DNA of 64,000 nt from Solea solea. Its lineage: Eukaryota > Chordata > Actinopteri > Pleuronectiformes > Soleidae. Below are positions 25,301 to 35,941 of this stretch, piece by piece; the stretch's first letter is position 1, and each line of letters opens with the position of its first letter. The notes below the pieces were generated by a model. It did not search any database, was not told where the DNA came from, and was given only the letters and a program-made list of their open reading frames with translations. The position numbers were made by a program, and so were the translations under genes. The stretch spans positions 7,565,649-7,629,648 of the forward strand of contig NC_081146.1 of assembly GCF_958295425.1 (NCBI RefSeq). Direction: 5' to 3'.

Positions 25301-28300
25301 GGCTATAAACCTTTTACTGCTTATTAATGAGTAATTCAGATTAGTTACAATTAAAAACAAAACAAGCAGATTCAGTTCAAGACACATTTACTCACCATGG
25401 AGGTTTGTTTCATTCCTCTGTCCATCAGTGGTGATCGAGCTGCCAGAGTGGATGGGACTGGGGGGGCTGCCCTGGCTCTTTACAGCTGTACAAATGCACC
25501 TCCACTGGGGCAACGGCGGCCCGGACCACGGCAGCAGTGAACACACCATCAACGGTCTGAGTGCAGATGCAGAGGTACCACGTTTGGACACAGACACATG
25601 TACATGGGAAAAATAACTGTTGAGTCTGAAAATGTTTGAAACTGAATGACCTAAAAATGAACCTGAAGTAAAAACTGAAGACATTTCTATTATACTGTGG
25701 AGAATTTATGTCACATGACAATCAGATTATTAGTCTGTTACAGCTCAGTTGATCAATGTTCTGTGTGATGTATCTATAAATGCAAGGAGCATCTGCCTGG
25801 TAATCGCATAACTGTCCAACGGTTTGCTTGATAGGCTTCAAACTTGGCAGGTGACTTACTAAGAAGCTCAGTCTGTGCAGTGCCGACTTTGACATCGTTT
25901 GGATAAGAAATGCAAGAGATATCAGTACAAATGTGACAGATCACTAAAAGAGCCGCTTCTGCCCCCCATTATTATGTCTTTATTTAATTTTCTGTATTAA
26001 ACAACAACAAAAAAACACAACTTACACAAAAAATTTAATAATTTATTGTAAATTTAGCAATTTAGTAAAAATAAGGGGCCAGATTTAAAAAACAACAACA
26101 AAAAACGGCAAAGGTTTTGTTTTGGGTTAGTGTGATTTCTTCCTTCCTGACTGTTTTTTGTTTTATCTCACCCCATGTGTCTCACAAACACATTTGTATC
26201 TGAGCAGCTGAGGTCCCTGTTATTTACTGTGAGTTTGAAAAAAAAAAGGTTGATAAGGACTAAAGGACAGAAATGGAAAAACAAAGGTCATGAAAGTTTT
26301 GGGAAAGTGTTAAAAGGTAAGTTCCTGTCCATCTGTCATTGCAGTTCTGCCATAATATGAGGGGTCTCTTTCACACGAGTGTTTCCTCATTGCTCGTTGT
26401 CACTTTCTTGAAAGGAAAAAAAGCTGATAAGCAGCCTCTCCTTGCCTCCTTTACCTGTTTAGACATCTGTAACTCAGTGTCTCCTTGGCATCACCTTGAC
26501 TAAACTGTGCTTCTTCTCCTTCTCTCTTCAGCTTCATGTGGTTCACTACAACTCTGAACTCTACCCCAACATTTCTGCAGCGATGAGACAAAGAAACGGC
26601 CTGGCTGTTTTAGGAATTCTCATTGTGGTAACAAAACAATGCTGATTTGAAAACGCTGAAAGACGAAATAAGGCAGTTACTCTACACTTGAGCTGGAGTA
26701 TGTTTGACAAATGTAACGTGAAGTTTTTCATCTTCAGACAGGTGAGGAGACGAACCTGGCATTCAACAACATCCTCAGCTACCTGAGCCGCATCAGAAAC
26801 GCAGGTAAGAGCAGCAAACAATGAGCCACACTGTCTTTTTTGTTTGGATTACTGTGTCTTTAATTATGGCAATTAAATTATAGTTTGAGGGAATGGTTAT
26901 TATGGGTTTTTCTTCTTACTTTGTCATTTGCAGTTTTGAATTACATGTAAATCCAAACTCCCAACACTCCCGACAACGCTGTCAGAAAACAAAAAACTTA
27001 CATGTAATATTTGTTATTCTATTAGATGTTGATCCATTCCACTCTTTCTACGTGATTTTCAGAACATAAATAACCTACGTTCTGCTCCTTTCTTCCACGC
27101 TCAGACCAGAAAGCATTTATCCCAGCGTTTGACGTCCAATCCCTGCTCCCGAAGGATCTGGGAAGCTACTACCGCTACAACGGTTCCCTTACGACGCCAC
27201 CATGTTATCAGGGCGTGATCTGGACGCTGTTTCACGAGATGGTTCAAATCTCAAAAGCACAGGTGAGGCTCAGACACAACTCACCTGCAGTGTACAGAAG
27301 CAGATCCTAGTTTTATCACAACTGAGTTTTTAAGCAAACTCCACTGTAATGAAATGGATAGAAATGCTAATACCTTAACTACCGGGTTTAAATCATTTGT
27401 CTCTTCAAACTGACAATGATTGGCCTCATAGATTATATTCTTAAATTACTCAAGTATATCAAGTCACCACACAAAACTGTGTATAGTTTCCCAAGCATCT
27501 ATGAAGTAAAGATCCTTTACTGTGGTGACAAAAGGGAGCACAAAAAAACAAACAAAAAAAACTGTGTGAATATTTACTCTTCGAACAACCCTTAGCTGCC
27601 TTTTTCATTACTATGTCTAAACATACAGAGGCTATAAGAATGTACAATATAGAGTGTCTTATATCCCTTTTTTCAGCACAACCTAGAGAATCTGATAAAA
27701 AAAAATATATAGTTTGATCAATTCTATACAAACAGTACTCAAATGTTTAAAATCTGATTGAATTTGTGAAATATGTCACATATTATGGCTTATTTTTATG
27801 AAGAAAAAATGAAAGAATTCTATTTTGTGATTTTTGCTCAATTATTACTACTTTATATCACTACAAACAAATGATAGAAAACTAATCAGAACTTAACTTT
27901 GACTCAACAACACATAAGAACACCGAAAAAACACATTTCTGAATATGTGACCTATATACACACCCCCAGGATGTCCATACAAGGGGTTGTGTATTATTCC
28001 CACGGCAATTTACCATGGGTGCCCGAAAGCACTAAATGAAGTTAGTTGACTAATTGAAAAGTAAAAATGAAGTGGAAGAACAAACACACACACACACACA
28101 CACATAGCAGTTTCATCGTCCTTGTTTGTGCCAGAAAAAGTAAAACAGGAGTGCAGCTCATTCATAAATTCAGATTTCAACAAATGGAGGGATCTTCTGA
28201 TGTCCTTTACCAAGCACATCAGTGAACTACGGTGGCCCTCACATACCATACAGAGATGCCAGCTGTCACTAACTTTCATTTCAACATGCAAAACACACAT

Positions 28301-31300
28301 TCTGGCTCATGTGTCTACAGAGAGGGCAGCCCCAGTCAAGCAATGCCTAAATTGCATATAAAAGGCTGATTTTAAGACAATAAAACCAAATGATTTCAAT
28401 TTAAAAGCAATTAAAAGTTAAACACCAGACCTTTAACACAATTTAATTGACTGAGTTGTGCTTTTTTTGAGTATCTAATCAAAGTTGGCTGAATTATTCA
28501 GTTTAATATCAGTCAGTTTCCCTGCCGCAGGGATGCAACTGCTTTACCTTTCGTCTATCCACTCCAGCTGCTGAAGTTAGAGACGATACTTTACGCCAGC
28601 AGAGCTGAAGACCACGAGAAGATGCTGCTGCAGGACAACTACCGTGCGACACAGCCACTCAACCACAGGGTCATCTTCACTTCCTTCTCTGGAGGTTAGA
28701 CAAACAGAGAGCATGCACAATGACATGTTATTGTCCTGATGTAAAAATGAATGAAAATGAATGCTGATCGCTGGCATTTTCTGTGTTTAACACTCATTTA
28801 GAGGTGCTTTAAATCCACTGTTTGACCACAAACTGCTTTTCCACATTGGTGGATTGTGCATCCTGCTCATAATACAAAATCACTCCTATCACGATGGCGG
28901 TGACTTCGCCATCGTGACAATGAGATAGGGGGTGGGCATGTAGACCAAAGCAAGCAATTAGCACAAGCCCTGTGTAGAATGAAAAGTGGAATGTGGAGAA
29001 AGAATGTGGAGAAAGAGTTAGGATTACCGCTGACTTTGTCCGAGAAGCAGAAAGAGAGGTGAGAGAGTAACAGAAACAGGGGGAAATTATGGAGAAGTAC
29101 ATAGGTTCAGCGCTTGTTTGCAGGCTGATTAGAAAACAGGATTTAAAAAAAAACAACCAAAACACTGCCTTCATTGTTATGATGCCAGTCTAACTGATTA
29201 AAGGGGAGAGGAAAAAAAACATGTAACAGTGAACAAGGGAGACAGGGTGGTCGACAAAGACAAAGGAGAAAGAATTTTGTGTGAAGTGCTCATTGTAGTG
29301 AGTGACTGAACTGGAAGGGCTGTGGTATCAGTACAGCAGTCAAACTGACTAGACACACTTTGAACAGGCTGAACAGCAGATTGTGTTTAGATCAACCCAT
29401 AAATCATGTTCTAAACGGTGTGTGATAGGAAAATAACATGCACAGTGACTTTCTAATGATGTACCGTCTGTTGTTTGTTTTAGAATCTAGGAAGGAGCTC
29501 ACTTCTGGTGAGACTACATTATTTATTTTTGCATGTTTTTTTGTAAAACTATAAAACCAACAATACGATGTGATTGAAAATGATGCTCTGTGTTTTATTT
29601 TCGCGTTCTCTCCTGTAGGCGAAGTCACTGCCATCGTGATAGGAGTGATGTGTGGCTGTGTAGGTCTGGCGGTCATCGTTCGCTTCATTGTGAAGACAAT
29701 ACGGTAAGGAATGTCTGCAGCATGGCTGGGTCGCTTCAGCTTCCTGTTTGCTATTCTGCTGCTTTCAGTGGCTGCAGCAGACGACTGCCACCACTCACTC
29801 AACTCAGACTCTTCTCATCATCTATCTTCTCTTTCTTGGCAGATTTTTTACTCTCCTTCACCATGAAAGAGTTGCGGTAAACAGGTGGCCTAACTGAGCT
29901 CAGTACTGACCAAGACAACTAGCATTGACTGTTTTTGGTGCTTGACAGATGTCCTTAAGTGCAGAGTTCAGACCAGTGCAAACAAATAATGTGCTAAAGC
30001 TAATTGGGAGGACAGAATTATTTGCAATCTAATCCATGATGGAATATTATTTAATACTCACTGTCACCTGTGTGTCCTCTGCAGGGATATTTGAGACATT
30101 TCCTGAAAATCCCAAAGAAGCTGATATATTGATGCTGGTGTCAATTAGTAGCATTAAATTGCAGTACATACTGATATTATATATTTGAGGTCATTTACAT
30201 TTGTTTGTCCACCAGAAAGCTTTTTTTTGTATCTATTTTTTGTAGAATGACTATTTTACATTGCAGCATTTTACAATGACTATTTTACATTGCAGCATTT
30301 TAATGACCAGATGCTTAATAATATAAAATTTTTTCTACAAATGATGGTCAACACTTTATTTTCCCTCAAAGTTAGCAATTGTAAAGTATATAAACCTTTT
30401 TAAATGGTTCTGTAATCATGTGCTGTCGTACAAGTGCATAACTACCTATGTCTATATACAGAATACAACTATACACACATACTGTATTTAAACACACAAT
30501 GAAGTTAGAATCATTGACAAATACCTTGCAGCTATAAAACGCATATAAATATAAATATATATATGTATATACACGATTATAACCACATTAATGTGTATAA
30601 TAAAGCATATGATACTGTCGGTTTGGACTTTGCTAATGGCACTTTCCCACTACACAGTCACAGCACGGCTCGGCATGTTTTTGTTTTTTTTTGCTTTTCC
30701 ATAAGCGAAATTGTACCTCGTACTTTGTACTTTTTTAGTACCTGCTCTGTCGAGGTTCCAAGTGAGCTGAGCCAATACTATATGTGACGTAGTAGACTGC
30801 CTTCCACTGACTGGTCAAAGTGCCATCACTGGAAGAGTCATGAGCGCGATGTCCAACACAAGAATAAGAACAAACAATGCCAAAAAAATGTGCGTCAATC
30901 TCCAACATTTAGCAATGAAATGTCTACAATCTCCACACTGAAAAGATGAGTCTGGTGTATTTAGCGACAGCACTGCTGAAAGCGGCGAGCAGCGAGACAA
31001 ATCACAACCCCCGCCACTGTATTTCAGTACAGTGACTGTGTCAGACAAAGAAAATATGAACTATCTCTTTAAATAGTTTGCGCTTTGTGTTCAAATATTT
31101 ATTTTACATTAGTTCACATCATAATCATAGTAGGGAGCAGTGAAACATCAATAAGCTTTAAGCTAATGTATCCACACAGTTTGTGAGATTGGTAGACGTT
31201 CAATCCGGACACTTTGTTTAGTTATCAAAAAACAAACAGTAACAGCATAACAGTGTAATAATGTGAGGAGCCACGTTGATGTAAATTGCCAGCAGCATTA

Positions 31301-33028
31301 ATAAAACATGGTCAAAATGATGAATATAAAAGCTATGTTGAGGTAACGGTCTTGAAACCATGTTAGTTGGGTTCTTGTGGAAATGTCTCTAAAAGCATAA
31401 TCATAGTTGTAAGGTTTGTACAGTAATGTTAAATTAGCACTTGGGATAATCTGATCCTCTAACTTCTGCTGCAACATCATGGCTGTTTTACAATGTACTG
31501 TGACTACTTTTTAATCATAATTTCCTTTCACCGCTCCACTGCAGTGACCAGCAGCTCCCAAAGCTCCCATATTTGTGTCCAAAGAACTTTCTCTGAGTGA
31601 CAAAAATATGAGTTTAACAACTGGACATTTTGTTCCTCAAAAAGATTAGTTCACTGATCGCAACAGGTCTTTAAATGTGATTACAGTGAAGGGATTACCT
31701 CCTTCATTTTTCCTGAGGTTACCAGAAACCCTGTGACCTTATGACTTACTTTGGGCACCGCTGGTTTTAATAATATCAATCATCAGTGTGCGGTAATGTC
31801 CTCTAATAAGAATGGAAGAGGGTAAGGGGATGGGGTTTCAAATATTTAACACTCAAATCTCAGATTATCTGTCTGCTTAGGTCACGTGATTCTGTTTTGA
31901 TTTTGTGACAGCTCTACCTCTAGCTGGGACATCCTGCCCAGTAACCGGCCTGCTCCCACACCAAGGTCACCTTTGATAATTATGACCTACAACCCATAAA
32001 ACATTACCCTAACATCTCAGTTAGACTCCCGAAACACACCCCTTTGCTTAACCATCCATTCACTGCGTGTTATCCTCTTACCTATGACCCTAACAAGTTA
32101 TTAGTGAGTATTAGTGTCTGAAGAAATTCCACAGACTGAGGGAAATCGCTCTAGAAACATTAACAAACTTCTAGCCTGTAGTGTTGCCTGTGCTTTTCAG
32201 ATCTAACAAAGAATCTGTCTCATCTGCATCAGTCGTTAACCCTGATGCAGATGAGACAGCTGTTTCCTTCATGTTTTTTTGTGCTTCTAACTATATTCAG
32301 GAAATACAGATATAAGATCGCATGTTTGTATCACTAAATCACTATTATCTACTACAACTCAAAACTACGCTGGATATATGGCTGCTGAAGAAGGATATTT
32401 GAAATGTCATTCAGCAAAAGTCCTTTTTCCATGGCAGACATTTTGACAGGTCACAGTGAGAAAAGCACAGGAGTAAAAAATAATCAAATAATGGTTGCTC
32501 CATCATTAGGCTTCCTCACTTTCACACTGTCACACCTGACCTACAGTCCACCATCATTAGTGTTATCACTTGTAGTGTATCATTGTTATCATTAGTGTTA
32601 GCATGTGTCAAAATGTCTGCTGTATAAAAAGAGATGTGGTGATCCAGTGGCGATCCCTTTCCAAACCTCACTCATTATAGTCAGAATTTATCAAATTGAT
32701 GCCAAACCTCCCCCTTTTTTGTACTTTTAAATTTTAGTCTAATTTTGTTTCTAAATGTTATTATTCAGGCAAAGTACGCGTTTCATTGTAAAGGTCTAAA
32801 CTGCTGGGTCTAAAAGTATTTTACCACAAACATCCTGCTCTGGGTGTCAGTATAAACAACTACTCTAATACTGTCAGTTACAACTTAATAAGAGTGACTC
32901 TTTCATGATGTTTCAGAACAAAGGAGCCAGAAACAGCAAAAGAGAAACAACAAGACGTGGTACTGAACTCAACCACTGAAGGACAAAAGACAGAAGAGTC
33001 CTCATCATTTCTTCAGACTGAGCCTTAG
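19371..33028 (+). CDS. ca14: Membrane-anchored alpha-carbonic anhydrase, CA14-like, 11 coding exons
   Basis: The enzyme catalyses CO2 + H2O to HCO3- + H+ at the outer cell surface. Exons: 19371-19440, 19744-19767, 25047-25226, 25429-25574, 26532-26627, 26738-26804, 27105-27262, 28568-28694, 29484-29507, 29619-29703 and 32917-33028 (TAG). All have GT-AG borders and consistent phase, giving 362 residues (human CA14 about 337). Residues 1-20 are a signal peptide. Active-site residues are intact: MHLHWG (His94, His96), ELHVVH (His119, Glu117), HNTGHT (proton-shuttle His64) and SLTTPP (Thr199). Exon 10 encodes one transmembrane helix (VTAIVIGVMCGCVGLAVIV). Exon 11 encodes a short charged cytosolic tail. 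A single-pass anchor with a tail also fits CA9/CA12, but proximity to ciart favours CA14. Intron 2 (5.3 kb) holds a LINE fragment; introns 7, 8 and 10 hold other repeats. Confidence 0.93.
21300..21480 (+). mobile_element. LINE reverse transcriptase fragment with YADD box
   Basis: Translation gives AFRFYADDAVIYSSA, the catalytic YADD block of L2/Rex-type reverse transcriptases, followed by a typical LQPLLNADR-like region. It is isolated and frame-broken, in ca14 intron 2 and in the sense orientation. Confidence 0.75.
22541..22930. repeat. Unclassified dispersed repeat, copy 1
   Basis: It shares long stretches with 27600-27970, including 'caatatagagtgtctt', 'tttgactcaacaacacata' and 'gatgtgacctata'. 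It sits in ca14 intron 2 and has no recognised coding content. Confidence 0.6.
25760..25965 (+). repeat. Probable dispersed fish repeat in ca14 intron 4
   Basis: Phrases such as 'gcaaggagcatctgcctg', 'gataggcttcaaacttggc' and 'gatatcagtacaaatgtg' resemble a repeat I have seen in teleost sequence. The class is not assigned. The copy is short and non-coding. Confidence 0.35.
27600..27970. repeat. Unclassified dispersed repeat, copy 2
   Basis: Direct-orientation partner of 22541-22930, in ca14 intron 7. Similarity runs from about 'cattactatgtct' to 'tatgtgacctatataca', with indels. Confidence 0.6.
28879..28910 (-). pseudogene. Inverted copy of the start of ca14 exon 10
   Basis: On the minus strand, 28910-28879 matches 31 of 32 bases of the first part of the ca14 transmembrane exon (starting at 29618-29619 on the plus strand) and encodes GEVTAIVIGV. 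The match starts at the splice acceptor G and stops inside the exon. It lies in ca14 intron 8, about 0.7 kb upstream and in reverse orientation. It has no splice sites of its own, so it is a non-functional micro-duplication. Confidence 0.75.
30247..30302. repeat. 29-bp tandem duplication
   Basis: The unit starting 'aatgactattttacattgc' occurs twice in a row in ca14 intron 10. Confidence 0.8.
30636..31050. mobile_element. Truncated Harbinger-like MITE, copy 1
   Basis: Related to the full copy at 45742-46307. Shared motifs are 'tttttagtacctgctctg', 'gaggttccaag', 'agctgagc', 'atactatatg' and 'cagtgactgtgtcagac'. The right terminal repeat is missing. It lies within ca14 intron 10. Confidence 0.6.
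32215..32259. repeat. Perfect 18-bp inverted repeat (hairpin)
   Basis: CTGTCTCATCTGCATCAG at 32215-32232 and its exact reverse complement at 32242-32259 are separated by 9 bases. It lies in ca14 intron 10. The stem is too short for a normal microRNA precursor, so a fold-back scar is more likely. Confidence 0.8.
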
Positions 33029-33730
33029 CTGACTGTTCTGAGTTCACTTCAGGCCCCGTTCAGGTGCTCAGTGACAAATGTTCTCCTCTTTGATGCCATC
33101 ATCATTGGTCTAGGGGACAGAAAACAAACATGTGCACACCCGGCACTTGTAAATATGCAGTGGGAATTTTTTTAATTTTAATTTTTTTAAAAAGGATGAA
33201 CATGAACTGAACACAGGACAAATCACCTGCTGCCCTGGTGACTTATATGATCTCTGTTATTTTCTCCCCCATCTGAATCCAGAGATGTTGACAGTCTTAT
33301 CAGTATCTGACATTTCCTGTTTGCATGTGAAGCACTGTGTGTAAATATGTCAGTTTGCTGACTCTGAGTTGCATGATTTGGTCAATGTAAATAATATACA
33401 TGTATGCAGTAGAGTGGGTTTTTTTTCACGTTTGGCCATACTTTCATCATGTTCATCCTGCCTTGAAACATGAGCACACTGGGTTTTTTTTTTTTAAATG
33501 TAAAAGACTTGTTTGTTGTTTTATTAATAATCAATGTAATATCATGTTATTTCGCCTTGAGAGTTGATAATTAACACAAAGTGGACAATGTGACATTAAA
33601 ACATGAGATTTAAAGGTGATAAATGCAAGAAATTCATCTTATTGACATGCAGTGGCAACAATGTGGCATCAGAGCTTAAGGAAACATGAAATACTGGCAT
33701 CACTGACAACAATGGTGCAGCAGTATATTA

Positions 33731-33736
33731 AATAAA
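33731..33736 (+). terminator. ca14: Candidate poly(A) signal of ca14
   Basis: AATAAA about 700 bases after the stop codon, with a second AATAAA a few bases on (near 33743). This implies a 3' UTR of roughly 0.7 kb. Confidence 0.5.
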
Positions 33737-33770
33737 TTTTTGAATAAATTTGCAGACAGCAAAAAGACTG

Positions 33771-33905
33771 GGGTCCACAGCCCAGTCAGGACAAGGGCCT
33801 TTCTACATGGAGTTTGCATGTTCTCCACGTGTGTGTGTGGGTTTCCTCTTGGTTCTCTGGTTTCCTCTCACAGTCAAAGAACATGCAATATGGGACGCTA
33901 CCTGC
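33771..33905 (+). mobile_element. SINE fragment (middle part)
   Basis: Similar to about 225-335 of the complete SINE: 'acaagggcctttctacatgg', 'agtttgcatgttctcc' and 'aagaacatgcaatatggga'. Head and tail are missing. Confidence 0.7.
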
Positions 33906-34058
33906 AACCTCTCAGCAAGACAAACCGTTTACAGGATAATTTGTTCCCGCAGCTATTAAACTAGTTGAGTAGTTGGGCAGAATTTTAAGTATTGTGTTTT
34001 TCTGGGTTTTACTGACAACATTTACTTATTTATTTTTGACATTATTGTTTTTAATATT

Positions 34059-34718
34059 GGGCCACACAGTCGGTGTAGCGGTTAGCCTCTAGCCTCGTAC
34101 AGGGTGCACCCCATCTTTCGCCCTATGTCAGCTGGGATTCGCACAAGTTCTACCTGTAGTCCTGGTGCAGGTGGGTGAAACAATGAATTAATAATGTGAA
34201 CAGAATAGAGACAGCTAAAGTCTTGCAAACATTATCATGGCCTTATCCCACCCCACCTAGACACAATAATGAGTTAGTTCAGAAATGTGTAAATGCTTGC
34301 TGTGACAATAGTGTTTTGTCTGGCATGAAAAGTTTTATTCAGTTTGCACATGTAGTTTGGTCTATTAGAAGGGTATTCCACCCATTTATGACACAAAAAA
34401 CTCTTCTTTTGAGCAGCTGTTCTCTAAAACCTCTCTGCGTTCATGAAAAAGAAGAAAGAGACAGAGAGAGCGATGGGCAGCTCAGTGGCTTTGTCCAACA
34501 TCACTGTTTATTGCATGTCATGCAGAAAAAGGAAGATGTGACTAAGTATTTTGCTATGGTGACGCGGATTAACCCACAATTTCTCAGCGCTCTCTCCTAT
34601 TCTCTGAGCCACTGTTATACCTAATAAAAAAAAACCTTTACAAATGCATAGATAAAGTACTGCCCCCCCCCCAACAACACTCTTGTGGAGAATAAAGCAG
34701 TAGAAGATGAGTGAGAGT
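34059..34718 (+). mobile_element. SINE with internal deletion, split by an RNase-intron segment
   Basis: The head (GGCCACACAGTCGGTGTAGCGG, from 34059) joins directly to the tail (cagggtgcaccccatctttc, to 34146). The final tail piece (accccaacaacactcttg... 'ggagaataaagcagtagaag') is at 34663-34718. Between them lies a block of about 515 bases that is not SINE but matches the intron of the RNase gene downstream. Confidence 0.65.
34147..34662 (+). repeat. Copy of RNase intron segment (block A)
   Basis: Nearly identical to 35297-35876 over its whole length, from TTCTACCTGTAGTCCTGG to AAAGTACTGC. The main difference is the GA tract: a few units here, 33 units in the other copy. It contains no RNase coding sequence. 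Confidence 0.85.
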
Positions 34719-34855
34719 GTTCATTCTTAATCTCTGATTCTTATTGTGCTAGATCACTGTGCTTGATCACTTGGCACACTTTTTTTTTTAAACTAAGCCA
34801 TTAAAGTGGTTTATATACTGTGTTGCCATAAGTTATTTTAATAGAATGGCTATAT

Positions 34856-34985
34856 GTGGCCCTGTGATGGACTGGCGACCTGTCCAGGGTGTACCCCGCC
34901 TTTTACCCTATGTCATCTGAGATCGGCACAGTGCCGCCCGTGACCCTCATGTGGAGGATAAAGCGGTAGAAGACAGATGGATAGA
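34856..34985 (+). mobile_element. SINE tail fragment
   Basis: From 'tgtggccctgtgatggactg' through 'gtgtaccccgcc' to 'ggataaagcggtagaag', ending in GATG units. It corresponds to about 410-530 of the complete SINE. Confidence 0.7.
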
Positions 34986-35090
34986 TGGATGGATTCTCCT
35001 TCTTCATGTCGAACTATTTTTTCCCCCTTGGTCTGGACATAACAAGTGTGAATCTGCTACACAAAAGAGGTGTAGGCCGCACCCTCTCAT

Positions 35091-35187
35091 AGGAAGTGTG
35101 GAGTGGAAAACGGAAGAAGAAAGATCTCACAACTGAGATCGTGGCTCAAAGAGGTCGCTACTCCTGCTACTGCTGCTAAAAGATAAG
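35091..35187 (+). promoter_or_regulatory. Promoter and non-coding first exon of the first RNase-like gene
   Basis: A 5' splice donor GTAAGT begins at 35188. The sequence before it (cactcctgct-like, ctgctaaaagataag) matches the corresponding region of the second gene at 37366-37442. Both share AGGAAGTG, an ETS-type core (35091-35098 here), about 75-95 bases ahead of the donor. The intron ends at 35929, 12 bases before the ATG. A 5' non-coding exon followed by one coding exon is the standard RNase A gene layout. The transcription start is not located. Confidence 0.55.
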
Positions 35188-35296
35188 GTAAGTTAGTGTT
35201 GTATAATTTGTCATTTAAAACAAAAGAGTCAGTGAACAATCAAACGATAACCTTGGATTAAAGATGCATTGTAATTGTTTTTAGCAAAAACAATAT

Positions 35297-35608
35297 GTTC
35301 TACCTGTAGTCCTGGTGCAGGTGGGTGAAACAATGAATTATTAATGTGAACAGAATAGAGACAGCTAAAGTCTTGCAAACATTATCATGGCCTTATCCCA
35401 CCCCACCTAGACACAATAATGAGTTAGTTCAGAAATGTGTAAATGCTTGCTGTGACAATATTCAGTGTTTTGTCTGGCATGAACAGTTTTATTCGGTTTG
35501 CACATGTAGTTTGGTCTGTTAGAAGGGTATTCCACCCATTTATGACACAAAAAACTCTTCTTTTGAGCAGCTGTTCTCTAAAACCTCTGTGTTCATGAAA
35601 AAGAAGAA

Positions 35609-35685
<77 letters not shown>

Positions 35686-35876
35686 TATGGGCAGCTCAGT
35701 GGCTTTGTCCAACATCACTGTTTATTGCATGTCATGCAGAAAAAGGAAGATGTGACTAAGTATTTTGCTATGGTGACGCGGATTAACCCACAATTTCTCA
35801 GCGCTCTCTCCTATTCTCTGAGCCACTGTTATACCTAATAAATAAAACCTTTATAAATGCATAAATAAAGTACTGC
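35297..35876 (+). repeat. Intron segment duplicated upstream (block B)
   Basis: Intron of the first RNase-like gene, near-identical to 34147-34662. Parts also resemble the intron of the second RNase-like gene (ctctaaaacctct, tttgtccaacatc, tgcatgtcatg), so this is the ancestral location. Confidence 0.8.
35615..35680. repeat. (AG)33 microsatellite
   Basis: Uninterrupted AG run inside the intron of the first RNase-like gene. It is nearly absent from the duplicate at 34147-34662, so it expanded after the duplication. Confidence 0.95.
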
Positions 35877-35941
35877 TTTAGGGTTTTTGTGCATTTTGTT
35901 ATGACTTAATCATTTTTGTTCCACCATAGGTCTGCTGAGTA

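Noticed and set aside
28809..29174. Minus-strand open frame containing GEVTAIVIGV, possibly a second membrane protein
   Set aside because: Only about 10 residues match ca14 and they come from the inverted micro-copy. The rest has no recognisable protein features.
32215..32259. MicroRNA precursor
   Set aside because: The stem is only 18 bp with a 9-base loop, shorter than a normal precursor, and perfect pairing suggests a recent inverted repeat.
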